Positions 28,604 to 37,207 are shown, counted from the stretch's first letter. The stretch: 64,000 bases of DNA from Denitratimonas sp037478135 (GCF_037478135.1 NZ_JBBHDV010000003.1:124001-188000), one strand, 5' to 3'. Notes: a model not told the origin generated them from the sequence alone. Program-made: numbers and translations.

Positions 28604-30016
28604 ATGACCTGTCGTACCCGTTTTGCCCCCAGCCCCACCGGCTTCCTCCACATTGGCGGCGCCCGCACCGCGTTGTACTGCTGGCTGGAAGCGCGCCGCC
28701 GTGGCGGTCATTTCGTGCTGCGGATCGAAGACACCGACCGCGAGCGTTCCAGCCAGGAAGCAGTCGATGCGATCCTGGAAGGCATGCGCTGGCTGGGGCT
28801 GGAGCACGACGAAGGCCCGTTCTACCAGACCCTGCGAATGGACCGTTACCGCCAGGCCGCCGAGGAACTGGTGCGCGCCGGCAAGGCCTATTACGCCTAC
28901 GAATCCAAGGAGGAAATCGAGGCGATGCGTGAGCAGGCCATGGCCGAGGGTCGCAAGCCGCGCTACAACGGCTGGTACCGCGACCGCAACGAGCCACTGC
29001 GCGAAGACCCCAACCGCGTGATCCGCTTCAGGAACCCGGCCGATGGCAGCGTCGTGTTCGAAGACAAGGTACGTGGCCGCATCGAATGGAGCAACGAGGA
29101 ACTGGATGATCTGATCATCTGGCGTTCGGACGACCACCCGACCTACAACTTCGCGGTGGTGGTGGACGACATCGACATGGGCATCACCGACGTGATCCGC
29201 GGTGACGACCACATCAACAACACCCCGCGCCAGATCAACATCTACCACGCGCTGGGTGCGACTCCGCCAAGCTTTGCGCACCTGCCGATGATCCACGGAC
29301 CGGACGGCGCCAAGCTGTCCAAGCGGCACGGCGCGGTCGGTGTGATGCAGTACCGCGATGATGGCTATCTGCCGCACGCGCTGCTGAACTACATCGTGCG
29401 CCTGGGCTGGTCGCATGGCGATCAGGAGATTTTCTCGCGCGAGCAGATGATCGAGCTGTTCCGGGTCGAAGATGTCAACAAGGCCGCCTCGCGTTTCGAT
29501 TTCGAGAAACTGGCCTGGATCAACCAGCACTACCTGAAGACCGACGAGCCGCTGGAAATCGTGCCGCATCTGCTCTGGCACCTGCGCCAGAACGGCATCG
29601 ATCCTGAAACCGGACCGGACCCGGCCGACGTGGTCGTGGCGTTGCGCGAACGCGTGCAGACGCTGAAGGAAATGGCCGAGCGCGCACGCGTCTGGTACCT
29701 GGGCATCGAGCAATGGGACCAGGCCGCGGTCAGCAAGCACCTGTTGCCGGCTGGCGCGATCCTGCGCGACATGCACACGCGCCTGTCCGGGCTTGAGGAA
29801 TGGAATGTGACCAGCGTGGATGCGGCGCTGCGCGCGTGTGCCGAAGCCCAGGGTGTGGGTCTGGGCAAGGTGGCGCAGCCGATGCGGGTGGCGATGACAG
29901 GCTCGCAGGTGTCGCCGTCGATCGACCACACCATTTTCCTGTGCGGGCAGGAAGGCGCGGTCAAACGTCTGGAAAAGGCGTTGCAGATCGTCGAATCGGG
30001 CATGCTGCCTGGATAA
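28604..30016 (+). CDS. gltX: Glutamyl-tRNA synthetase
   Basis: The product is 470 aa from the ATG at 28604; a GTG six bases earlier is possible. The class I signatures are HIGGAR (HIGH motif, residue ~16) and KLSKRHG (KMSKS motif, ~236). It charges tRNA-Glu with glutamate; a tRNA-Glu gene is present elsewhere in the window. A -10-like TAGAAT (28565-28570) lies 34 bases upstream. A perfect 9-bp hairpin follows the gene. Confidence 0.95.
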   Translation: MTCRTRFAPSPTGFLHIGGARTALYCWLEARRRGGHFVLRIEDTDRERSSQEAVDAILEGMRWLGLEHDEGPFYQTLRMDRYRQAAEELVRAGKAYYAYESKEEIEAMREQAMAEGRKPRYNGWYRDRNEPLREDPNRVIRFRNPADGSVVFEDKVRGRIEWSNEELDDLIIWRSDDHPTYNFAVVVDDIDMGITDVIRGDDHINNTPRQINIYHALGATPPSFAHLPMIHGPDGAKLSKRHGAVGVMQYRDDGYLPHALLNYIVRLGWSHGDQEIFSREQMIELFRVEDVNKAASRFDFEKLAWINQHYLKTDEPLEIVPHLLWHLRQNGIDPETGPDPADVVVALRERVQTLKEMAERARVWYLGIEQWDQAAVSKHLLPAGAILRDMHTRLSGLEEWNVTSVDAALRACAEAQGVGLGKVAQPMRVAMTGSQVSPSIDHTIFLCGQEGAVKRLEKALQIVESGMLPG

Positions 30017-30034
30017 CCGGGCGGGTTTGATTCA

Positions 30035-30059
30035 GGCCCGGACGGCGGCTGTCCGGGCC
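30035..30059 (+). terminator. Hairpin after gltX
   Basis: GGCCCGGAC (30035-30043) and GTCCGGGCC (30051-30059) form a perfect 9-bp stem with a 7-nt loop. No T-run follows; zur begins about 20 bases later. Confidence 0.5.
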
Positions 30060-30079
30060 GCGATGCTATGATCGCCACG

Positions 30080-30568
30080 ATGAGTCCGCATCTGCACCAA
30101 CGCTGTGAGAATCCGGAACACCACGTCCATGATCGTGACGGCTTCGTCCGCGAAGTTGCCGCGATATGCGAAGAACGTGGTTTGCGCCTGACGCCTCTGC
30201 GTGAGCGCGTGCTGTGCCTGGTAGCCGACGCCGGATTGCCGGTGAAAGCCTATGACCTGCTCGACCAGATGCGCGACGAACGCGGCCCGGCGGCTCCGCC
30301 CACGGTCTACCGGGCGCTGGATTTCCTGCTGGAAAACGGCTTCATCCACAAGCTCGAATCGATCAACGCCTACGTCGGCTGCCACCAGCCGCGCTTGCAC
30401 CATTCGGTGCCGTTCCTGATCTGCGATGGCTGCGGTCGGGCGGTGGAAATGGAAGACGAACGGGTCGCCGAGTTGCTGGCCGAACAGGCGCGCGCGCTGG
30501 GTTTCCAGCCCAAGGCGCAGACGCTGGAAGTCCACGGCCGCTGCGCCCGTTGCAGCCAGACGGCCTGA
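30080..30568 (+). CDS. zur: Zinc uptake regulator, Fur family
   Basis: The product is 162 aa from the ATG at 30080; another ATG at 30068 adds MIAT. The winged-helix part includes RGLRLTPLRERVLCLVADAG and APPTVYRALDFLLENGFIHKLES, where the family DNA-recognition helix sits. Metal-binding Cys pairs are FLICDGCG and GRCARCSQ, plus His residues in CHQPRLHHS. The HVHD-containing N-terminus resembles xanthomonad Zur. In the presence of zinc it should repress uptake genes; two strong Zur-type palindromes precede the ZnuD-like receptor gene in this window. A TATGAT (30067-30072) just upstream could be its -10. Confidence 0.88.
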   Translation: MSPHLHQRCENPEHHVHDRDGFVREVAAICEERGLRLTPLRERVLCLVADAGLPVKAYDLLDQMRDERGPAAPPTVYRALDFLLENGFIHKLESINAYVGCHQPRLHHSVPFLICDGCGRAVEMEDERVAELLAEQARALGFQPKAQTLEVHGRCARCSQTA

Positions 30569-30612
30569 CGCGGGGGGCTTGCGTGCCGGACTGCCGCGAT
30601 ACCGGAAAAGCC

Positions 30613-31875
30613 ATGCTCGACCGCCTGCGCATGCTGCTGCTGTTGAGCGCCGCCTTCTGCCTGCCGTTGGCGCAGGCGCAGGACGGCACCGACGCCGGCA
30701 ACGGCGATGCCACCCACGGGGAAACAGGATTTGTTGGGCCGCCGGCGCTGGTTCCGGCTGGCGATCCGGCTTCGGCGCACTTCATCGGCCCGGTGCTGGT
30801 GGGGCCGTTCGAGATTCTTGGTGCCAGTGTGTTGCCGGGCAAGCGTGCGCGGTTGGAGTGGAACGCCGGCATGAGCTTTTCCGGTGGCGAAGTGGTCAGC
30901 CCGGTGGTGGTGGTGCACGGGGTGCGCCCTGGCCCGGTGCTGTGCCTGACCGCCGGCGTGCACGGCGATGAGCTGAACGGAGTCGAGATCGCGCGACGCG
31001 TGGTCAACGAGGTCGAGCCCGGTGATCTGGGCGGCACCCTGGTGGCGGTGCCGATCGTGAACCTGTTCGGTTTCTCGCGCAATTCCCGCTACTTGCCGGA
31101 TCGGCGCGACCTGAACCGCTTTTTCCCCGGCAGCCGCTACGGCAGTATCGCCTCGCGTATCGCGCACAGCTTTTTCACCGAAGTGATGAGTCACTGCGAT
31201 GCGCTGGTGGATCTGCATACCGGCTCGTTCGACCGGCGCAACCTGCCGCAGGTGCGCGCCGACCTGAGCCGTGAGGATGTGCGCGAATTCACCCGCGGTT
31301 TCGGTGCCACCACGGTGCTGCACAGTCGCGGCTCGCGCGGCATGCTGCGTACCGCCGCCAGCCTGGCCGGCATCCCGGCGGTGACGTTTGAAGTTGGTGG
31401 CCCGGGCGAACTGGAGCCGGAGGAAATCGAACACGGCGAGCAGGCCATCCACACCCTGATGCACAAGCTTGGCATGACCCGCCACCTGCCGGCCTGGGAC
31501 GAACCGCAGCCGATCTTCTACGAATCGACCTGGGTGCGGGCCGATGCCGGCGGCCTGCTGCTGGGTCATGTCGAACTGGGCGAGGCGGTCGAGCCCGGGC
31601 AGGTGATGGGCGTGGTGATCGACCCGATCAACAATATCGAGCGCGAACTGGTGTCGCCGGTGCGCGGGCACGTGATCGGCATGGCGCGCAACCAGGTGGT
31701 GTTGCCGGGCTTCGCGGTGTTCCATGTTGGCGAGGAGGCCAGCGAACAGGAAGTCGTGCGCCAGGCCGAGCGCGGCAATCCGGGTGTCGTGGACGAGGAC
31801 GGACCGCGCTACGACGACGATCCGGACGCGCGTGCACTTGATGATGAACTGGAAGACGAACTCGACGACGGCTGA
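30613..31875 (+). CDS. Exported succinylglutamate desuccinylase/aspartoacylase-family enzyme
   Basis: The product is 420 aa. A hydrophobic leader (MLDRLRMLLLLSAAFCLPLAQA) looks like a signal peptide. The M14-like zinc enzyme core has HGDE in LTAGVHGDELNGVE (residue ~117), the Arg/Asn of RRDLNRFFPGS and the second zinc His in DLHTG (~201). The C-terminal domain is the usual beta-rich part, and the last ~30 residues are very acidic (DDDPDARALDDELEDELDDG). It probably hydrolyses an N-acylated amino acid or a peptide amide in the periplasm; the substrate is unknown. It lies 44 bases after zur. Confidence 0.75.
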   Translation: MLDRLRMLLLLSAAFCLPLAQAQDGTDAGNGDATHGETGFVGPPALVPAGDPASAHFIGPVLVGPFEILGASVLPGKRARLEWNAGMSFSGGEVVSPVVVVHGVRPGPVLCLTAGVHGDELNGVEIARRVVNEVEPGDLGGTLVAVPIVNLFGFSRNSRYLPDRRDLNRFFPGSRYGSIASRIAHSFFTEVMSHCDALVDLHTGSFDRRNLPQVRADLSREDVREFTRGFGATTVLHSRGSRGMLRTAASLAGIPAVTFEVGGPGELEPEEIEHGEQAIHTLMHKLGMTRHLPAWDEPQPIFYESTWVRADAGGLLLGHVELGEAVEPGQVMGVVIDPINNIERELVSPVRGHVIGMARNQVVLPGFAVFHVGEEASEQEVVRQAERGNPGVVDEDGPRYDDDPDARALDDELEDELDDG

Positions 31876-31986
31876 TTGCTGGCTTCAGTCAATGAGGGTG
31901 TTTACAAGCAACAGTCTCTCTTTGGGAGTGGGGCGGGCGCCGAGTGCATTGGCTTGTTGCTGCCGTGAAAAGCCCCCTCACCCCAG

Positions 31987-32014
31987 CCCTCTCCCCGGCA
32001 AGCAGGGGAGAGGG
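31987..32014. repeat. Palindromic GC-rich repeat between convergent genes
   Basis: CCCTCTCCCC (31987-31996) and GGGGAGAGGG (32005-32014) form a perfect 10-bp inverted repeat with an 8-nt loop. It lies in the 184-bp gap between the aspartoacylase-family gene and fabR, which converge. The surrounding text (CCCCTCACCCCAGCCCTCTC) is of a type I have seen scattered in xanthomonad intergenic regions. Confidence 0.55.
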
Positions 32015-32059
32015 AGCAATCTTCCGCGTCCCAAACTTCACAATCCCGATTTCCCAGCT

Positions 32060-32737
32060 TCAACCTTCCGCTGCGCCCATCATCGAGCGTGAGCCGTTGA
32101 CGATCATCCGCACCATCGTGGTCAGCTCGCTGATCAGTTCCTGATCGCGTGCCGGCGGCAGGTCCATCGCGATCGTGCCGACCGCAAACACCAGCCGCGT
32201 GATCGCGCGCGCCACCAGCGCCGGCTCGTGCAGCGGCAGGTTCGAAGCCGCCGCCAGCCGCACCAGATCCACGCAGAGTTCTTCTTCGAAGAAGCACAGC
32301 TGGTCCTCGACCGCCTGCTTGAAGGCCTGTGAACCGGCCGTGCCTTCGCGCAGCAGCAGATGCAGCAGCTTGTCGTCGGCGCGCAGTTGCTCGAAGAAGG
32401 TTTCGACCGAACTGCGCACCACGCTGCGTTCCGGGCTGGCACGGTGGCGGGCCTGGCCGATGATGGTGCGCAGCGAACTGCCGGCGCGTTCGATCATCGC
32501 CACGGCCAGTTCGTCGATGTCGCGGAAATGGCGGTAGAAACTGTTCGGCGCGATCTGCGCGGCGCGCGCGACTTCGCGCAGGCTCAGCGTGGACACACTG
32601 CGGTGCGGTCCGAGCAGTGCCAGCGCGGCAGCGATCAGATCTTCGCGGGTGATCGTGGGTCTGCGGCCAGGGCCGGCGGGCAGGGAGGGCTCGGGCACGG
32701 AATGGAATCTGGAAAGGAAGCCGGGATGCTGCGGCAT
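32060..32737 (-). CDS. fabR: TetR-family repressor of unsaturated fatty acid synthesis (FabR/DesT)
   Basis: The product is 225 aa from the ATG at 32737; an earlier start would run into unlikely Arg-rich sequence. The HTH block LSLREVARAAQIAPNSFYRHFRDIDELAVAMIE is almost the FabR signature, and the C-terminal ligand domain follows the same family. These regulators sense the ratio of saturated to unsaturated acyl-CoA/ACP and repress desaturation genes. The divergent gene pair encodes a desaturase and its reductase, exactly the targets of DesT in Pseudomonas, so DesT function is likely. Confidence 0.85.
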   Translation of the reverse strand: MPQHPGFLSRFHSVPEPSLPAGPGRRPTITREDLIAAALALLGPHRSVSTLSLREVARAAQIAPNSFYRHFRDIDELAVAMIERAGSSLRTIIGQARHRASPERSVVRSSVETFFEQLRADDKLLHLLLREGTAGSQAFKQAVEDQLCFFEEELCVDLVRLAAASNLPLHEPALVARAITRLVFAVGTIAMDLPPARDQELISELTTMVRMIVNGSRSMMGAAEG

Positions 32738-32818
32738 CCTACCATCGGCCTGCCGGCGTCGCCCGTGGCGTGCTCCGCGCACCGGACAGGCGCTGCCTGA
32801 CGCGCCGATATATAAAAA

Positions 32819-32832
32819 TATACAACCGTATA
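32819..32832. promoter_or_regulatory. Candidate FabR/DesT operator in the divergent promoter region
   Basis: TATAC AACC GTATA is a perfect inverted repeat inside an unusually AT-rich stretch (32808-32850), between the fabR and reductase starts. The region must hold the reductase promoter, so a repressor here would block it. The sequence does not match the published E. coli FabR site in detail. Confidence 0.4.
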
Positions 32833-32866
32833 GACAACTGCATATCCGGTCGGTATCGTGCCGCGC

Positions 32867-33964
32867 ATGCCCGATTCACAGACCTCCGGCGGCCTGCTCC
32901 GCCGTGCCTTTCGCCCTGTCGCAGACCTGCTGGTTTCTCCGGCGGTTTTCGACTTCTGGGTGTCCCGCTTCAATCGCCTCTGGTCGTGGCAGCGGCCATT
33001 GGCGCGCGTGATTGCACGCCATCAGCCCGGCCCCGGTGCCGTGACCCTGGTGCTGCGCTGCAACCGCCATTGCCCGCGTCCGCAGCCCGGCCAGCACATC
33101 AATCTGACCGTGGAAATCGACGGTCGCCGCCTGACCCGTTGCTACAGCCCGCACAGTCTGGAAGACGGCCGCATGACGATCAGCGTCAAGGCGGTCGAAG
33201 ACGGCCGCGTCAGCCGCCACCTGTGCGAGCGCGTGCGCGTGGGCGATGTGCTGGAACTGGGCACGGCATTCGGCCAAATGAACACGTCGAAGGAACCGCA
33301 TGGGCACTGGCTGATGCTGGCTGCCGGCAGCGGCATCACCCCGCTTTACAGCCTGATCCAGGCGCTGGCCGAACGCGGCATGCCGCCGCGGCTGGATCTG
33401 GTGCATTGGGCGCAGCGCCGCAGCGATCTGTGGTTTGAGCAGGAATTACGCGAACTGGCGGCGGTGCACCCTGGACTGCATGTGCACCACGTCACCACGC
33501 GCGAGCAGGTGACCGATGACACCATCGCCCATGGCCGGCTCGATGCCGCGCTGCTGCAACAGCTGGTGGGCGATGTGTCGGGGCGGCCGGTCATGGCCTG
33601 CGGCCCGGCGGGTTTCATCCAGACCGCACAGACCCTGTTGGAGCCGGTGGCCGCATCGTTCCAGGCGGAAGCCTTCACTCCGCCGGTCCTTGCCGAGGCG
33701 GCCGATGGCGAAGTCGACGTGACCCTGGCGCGGCGTGGACTGACCTTGCGTCTGCCGCGTGGCCAGACCTTGCTGGCGGCACTGGAAGCGGCCGGCATCC
33801 GGCCCGACTCCGGCTGCCGCATGGGCATCTGCAACAGCTGTGCCTGCGGCAAGCGCTCCGGCCTGACCCACGATGTCCACACTGGACAAACCGAATCCGA
33901 ACCCGTACCGGCGTTGCGCCTGTGCATCAACCGTGCCGGCAGCGATCTGGTCCTCGACCTGTGA
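32867..33964 (+). CDS. Ferredoxin/flavodoxin-type oxidoreductase with C-terminal 2Fe-2S domain (DesC-like)
   Basis: The product is 365 aa from the ATG at 32867 (a GTG nine bases earlier is possible). In order: a FAD-binding beta-barrel (LTRCYSPHS, the RxYS motif, at ~93), an NAD(P) domain (LMLAAGSGITPLYSL) and a C-terminal plant-type 2Fe-2S domain (CRMGICNSCACG, with the fourth Cys in LRLCINRA). It should pass electrons from NAD(P)H to the adjacent desaturase. Gene order, reductase then desaturase, and the divergent FabR/DesT repressor support a desCB-type system. Confidence 0.87.
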   Translation: MPDSQTSGGLLRRAFRPVADLLVSPAVFDFWVSRFNRLWSWQRPLARVIARHQPGPGAVTLVLRCNRHCPRPQPGQHINLTVEIDGRRLTRCYSPHSLEDGRMTISVKAVEDGRVSRHLCERVRVGDVLELGTAFGQMNTSKEPHGHWLMLAAGSGITPLYSLIQALAERGMPPRLDLVHWAQRRSDLWFEQELRELAAVHPGLHVHHVTTREQVTDDTIAHGRLDAALLQQLVGDVSGRPVMACGPAGFIQTAQTLLEPVAASFQAEAFTPPVLAEAADGEVDVTLARRGLTLRLPRGQTLLAALEAAGIRPDSGCRMGICNSCACGKRSGLTHDVHTGQTESEPVPALRLCINRAGSDLVLDL

Positions 33965-33975
33965 AAGTGATTCCG

Positions 33976-35076
33976 ATGAGCAACCGCAGCCGGGCACTCG
34001 GCCCCGAAGAACTCGCCCGTTTCGGACAGGAACTGGACGATCTTCGCCATCGCACCGTCGCCAGCCTCGGCCAGCACGATGCCAACTACATCCGGCGCGT
34101 GATCGCCGCAGTGCGCTGGTGTGCGCTCGGTGGCCGTGCGCTGCTGTTCGTCGGTGCCTTCGTGCCGACGCTGCTGTGGCCGGCGTGGAGCATCGGCGTG
34201 CTGCTGCTGGCGGCCTCAAAGATCCTGGAAAACATGGAAGTGGGGCACAACGTGATCCACGGCCAGTACGACTGGATGGGCGACCCGCAGTTGCAAGGGC
34301 GCAGCTACGAATGGGACATCGTCGCCACCAGCCAGAACTGGCGCGAGACACACAATTTCCGCCACCACACCTATACCAATGTGCGCGGGCTGGACGATGA
34401 CATCGGTTACGGCCTGCTGCGCATCTTCCCGGAACAGCGCTGGCGCCCGTTCTACCTGTTCCAGCCGCTGATCGCGGTGGTGTTCGCGCTGGTGTTCCAG
34501 TGGGGCGTGGCGATCCAGAACCTCAAGCTCGGGCGCTGGCTGGCCGGCCGCACCACGACGGCGAAGCTGGTCCGCCAGGCGCGGCCGGTGCTGCTCAAGG
34601 CCGGGCGCAAGCTGGGCAAGGACTACCTGCTGTTCCCGCTGCTGGCCGGGCCGTTCTTCCTGCCGGTGCTGCTGGGCAACATGGCGGCCAATGTGATCCG
34701 CAATGTCTGGACCTATGTGGTGATCTTCTGCGGCCACTTCACCGCCGATGCGGAAACCTTCCCGAAGGAATGCATCCGCAACGAAAGCCGCGGGCACTGG
34801 TATCTGCGCCAGCTGCGCGGCTCCTCCAATCTCAGCGGCGGGCGCTGGCTGGACCTGTTCACCGGCAATCTGAGCTATCAGATCGAACACCATTTCTATC
34901 CCGACGTGCCGGCCAACCGCTACGCGGCGATGGCGCGCGAGGTGCGGGAAATCTGTGCCCGCTACGGCCAGCATTACAACACCGGTTCGCTGCCGCGCCA
35001 GTTCGGACAGGTGGTGTGGCGCATCCTGCGGCATGCGTTTCCGAGCCGGCCGCCGCTGCTGCCGGCAACGGGCTGA
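33976..35076 (+). CDS. Membrane fatty acid (acyl) desaturase, DesB-like
   Basis: The product is 366 aa. The three His boxes of di-iron desaturases are present: HNVIHG (~90), HNFRHHTY (~126) and QIEHHFYP (~301), among hydrophobic segments (ALLFVGAFVPTLLWPAWSIGV, YLFQPLIAVVFALVFQWGV). It introduces a double bond into membrane acyl chains. I chose the ATG at 33976; a GTG at 33961 overlaps the reductase stop and cannot be excluded. It is translationally close to the reductase gene. Confidence 0.9.
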   Translation: MSNRSRALGPEELARFGQELDDLRHRTVASLGQHDANYIRRVIAAVRWCALGGRALLFVGAFVPTLLWPAWSIGVLLLAASKILENMEVGHNVIHGQYDWMGDPQLQGRSYEWDIVATSQNWRETHNFRHHTYTNVRGLDDDIGYGLLRIFPEQRWRPFYLFQPLIAVVFALVFQWGVAIQNLKLGRWLAGRTTTAKLVRQARPVLLKAGRKLGKDYLLFPLLAGPFFLPVLLGNMAANVIRNVWTYVVIFCGHFTADAETFPKECIRNESRGHWYLRQLRGSSNLSGGRWLDLFTGNLSYQIEHHFYPDVPANRYAAMAREVREICARYGQHYNTGSLPRQFGQVVWRILRHAFPSRPPLLPATG

Positions 35077-35151
35077 GGCGCGCGTCGGCCTGGATTGCGG
35101 CGTGCGGTAGAGGCTGAAGGCAGGAATCTGTCGGGAATCGTGAAAGGGCAT

Positions 35152-35164
35152 GTTATAGTGTTTC
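35152..35164. promoter_or_regulatory. Possible degenerate Zur box over the merC-like promoter
   Basis: GTTATAGTGTTTC agrees with the left half of GTTATAAGATAAC found twice before the ZnuD-like gene, but its right half is poor. It overlaps a TATAGT -10-like hexamer, 25-37 bases before the ATG. Weak evidence alone. Confidence 0.3.
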
Positions 35165-35188
35165 AATCTGGCCCAGACATTCCTTCCC

Positions 35189-35614
35189 ATGGCAGCAATC
35201 CGCCCCTCCGCACAGGCGCAACGACTCCAGCACACCGGTGACCGCATCGGCATGTGGGCCTCGCTGGTGTGCGCAGTGCATTGCGCGTTGTTGCCGCTGG
35301 TGCTGGCGCTGCTGCCGATGCTCGGGCTGGGGGCGCTGGATCTGGTCGATATCGATCAGGCGTTCGTGGTGTTCGCCACCGTGCTGGGCGTGACCACGCT
35401 GGCGCTGGGTTATCGCCGTCACCGCGCTTTCGGTGCCTGGGCCTTGCTGCTGCCGGGACTGGCGCTGGTCTGGGCCAACAGCTTCACCGCGCTGCACGAT
35501 CACTCGGCCTGGCATGCGGTGATGATGGTGGGCGGCGGTCTGATGATCGCGGCTGCGCACTTCCTGAACTTCCGTTTGAGTCACCGGGTGGCACTGCCGT
35601 CCGGTGCGGCGTAG
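35189..35614 (+). CDS. MerC-domain membrane protein
   Basis: The product is 141 aa with about four membrane helices. The first helix holds the paired Cys-x3-His-Cys motif (SLVCAVHCALLPLVLALLP) typical of MerC-domain metal proteins. Classical MerC imports mercuric ion, but chromosomal relatives without other mer genes are widespread and unassigned. A possible Zur-like site in the promoter raises a zinc-related role, which is inference only. Confidence 0.75.
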   Translation: MAAIRPSAQAQRLQHTGDRIGMWASLVCAVHCALLPLVLALLPMLGLGALDLVDIDQAFVVFATVLGVTTLALGYRRHRAFGAWALLLPGLALVWANSFTALHDHSAWHAVMMVGGGLMIAAAHFLNFRLSHRVALPSGAA

Positions 35615-35739
35615 CCGGCCCCGGCAGACTCCGGCCCGGCCGTGGCAGACCAAAGGGCTGCGGCGGATCGTGGTGTTAACCTAAGCGCCCGTGCGTTTGA
35701 TGCACTGGCAAACGATTGGCTCAACTCAAGGAGAACCAC

Positions 35740-35892
35740 ATGGGCAAGGGTGACAAGCGAACCACCAAGGGCAAGCGCTACAACTCCAGCTATGGCAAGA
35801 CCCGTCCGCGCCGCGCGTCCAGCGTGAGCCCGGAAGCGGCTACTCCGAAGACAGCCGTGGCAAAGAAGACGGCAGCCCGCAAACGGGCCTGA
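35740..35892 (+). CDS. 30S ribosomal protein THX (bS20-associated small protein S31-type)
   Basis: The product is a 50-aa, very basic protein, preceded by a good ribosome-binding site (AAGGAGA). The N-terminal half MGKGDKRTTKGKRYNSSYGK matches the THX/S31 family that sits in the head of the 30S subunit. The second half is an Ala/Lys/Arg-rich extension (PKTAVAKKTAARKRA) longer than the ~25-30-residue core seen in some bacteria. The small size keeps it below common ORF cut-offs. A terminator follows at once. Confidence 0.87.
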   Translation: MGKGDKRTTKGKRYNSSYGKTRPRRASSVSPEAATPKTAVAKKTAARKRA

Positions 35893-35915
35893 ACCGGCCT
35901 TCGATGGTCGCCTGC

Positions 35916-35945
35916 AACGCCCCGCATCGCGGGGCGTTCTGTTTT
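35916..35945 (+). terminator. Rho-independent terminator after the THX gene
   Basis: AACGCCCCGC (35916-35925) and GCGGGGCGTT (35929-35938) form a perfect 10-bp stem with an ATC loop, followed by CTGTTTT. Strong terminator. Confidence 0.85.
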
Positions 35946-35980
35946 GCGGGTCAGGGCATGGCAGTCGCTGGCTGATGGAT

Positions 35981-37207
35981 TCAGCCAAGAGGGTGGCCGG
36001 CGATCACCAATTGCTTCAACAGATCACCAGCAAGCCAATAGCAAAGTTCGGCCGGTTCGTGGACCTGCCAGAGCGCAAGATCCGCGCGCTGGCCGGCAAC
36101 AAGGCGACCGCGATCATTCAAACCGAGGGCGCGGGCGGCGTGGCAGGTGGCGCCACGCAGGGCTTCTTCCGGAGTCAGGCGGAACTGGATGCAGGCCAGC
36201 GCCATCGCCAGACGCAGGCTCAGCAACGGCGAGGTGCCGGGGTTGGCATCGGTGGCCACCGCCATCGGTACGCGATGGCGGCGGAAGGCCTCGATCGGCG
36301 GCAATTTCGTTTCGCGCAGGCACAGGAAGGCGCCGGGCAGCAGCACCGCCACGGTGCCGCGCTGCGCCATGGCTTCCACGCTGGCCTGGCTGGTGTGTTC
36401 GACATGGTCGGCGGAAAGCCCGTCGAAGAGCGCCGCCAGCGCGCCGCCGCCCGAGTCGCTGAGCTGGTCGGCATGCAGTTTCACCGGCAAGCCGAGCGCA
36501 CGCGCGGTTTCGAACACGCGCGCGGTCTGTTCCGGGGTGAAGGCGATGCGCTCGCAGAACGCATCCACCGCATCCACCAACCCTTGCGCAGCAGCGTCGG
36601 GCAGCAGTTCGTTGCAGATGAAAGTGATGTAGTCGTCGGGGCGGTCGGCGTATTCGGGCGGCAGTGCATGCGCGGCCAGGAAGGTGGTCTTCACCGTGAT
36701 TCCCAGCACCTGGCCCAGCCGGCGCGCCACGCGCAGCATGCGCAGTTCGGTGTCGTGCTCCAGGCCGTAGCCGGATTTGATTTCCAGCGTGGCCACGCCA
36801 TCACGCATCAGCGCACGGGCGCGGGGCAGGGCCGATGCCAGCAGTTCGTCCTCGCTGGCGGCGCGGGTGGCACGCACGCTGGAGGCGATGCCGCCGCCGG
36901 CACGCGCGATGTCCTCGTAGCTGACACCTTCAAGGCGCTGCTCGAATTCACCGGCGCGGTTGCCGCCGAACACCAGATGGGTATGGCAGTCGATCAGTGC
37001 CGGGGTCACCAGTGCGCCGCCGCAGTCCAGCACCTGGTCGGCATCCAGCGCATGCGGCGGCAGTGCACTCATCGGGCCGGCGAAGACGATCATTCCGTAG
37101 CGACAGGCGATGGCGCCATCGTCGATCAGGCCGTAGCCGGCATCGCCATCAAGTGTGGCGAGACGGGCATTGATCAGGCAGATGTCGAAGGCGGAATCGG
37201 TCATCAT
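35981..37207 (-). CDS. hutI: Imidazolonepropionase (histidine degradation)
   Basis: The product is 408 aa (MM start; the second Met is equally possible). It is an amidohydrolase with the metal His pair in CHTHLVFGGNRAGEFEQR, then KSGYGL and LHADQLSDSGG, and the metal Asp in VATDANPG. It opens the imidazolone ring to give N-formimino-glutamate. The other hut genes (hutH, hutU, hutG) are not beside it in the window, so the pathway genes must lie elsewhere or be incomplete. Confidence 0.93.
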   Translation of the reverse strand: MMTDSAFDICLINARLATLDGDAGYGLIDDGAIACRYGMIVFAGPMSALPPHALDADQVLDCGGALVTPALIDCHTHLVFGGNRAGEFEQRLEGVSYEDIARAGGGIASSVRATRAASEDELLASALPRARALMRDGVATLEIKSGYGLEHDTELRMLRVARRLGQVLGITVKTTFLAAHALPPEYADRPDDYITFICNELLPDAAAQGLVDAVDAFCERIAFTPEQTARVFETARALGLPVKLHADQLSDSGGGALAALFDGLSADHVEHTSQASVEAMAQRGTVAVLLPGAFLCLRETKLPPIEAFRRHRVPMAVATDANPGTSPLLSLRLAMALACIQFRLTPEEALRGATCHAARALGLNDRGRLVAGQRADLALWQVHEPAELCYWLAGDLLKQLVIAGHPLG

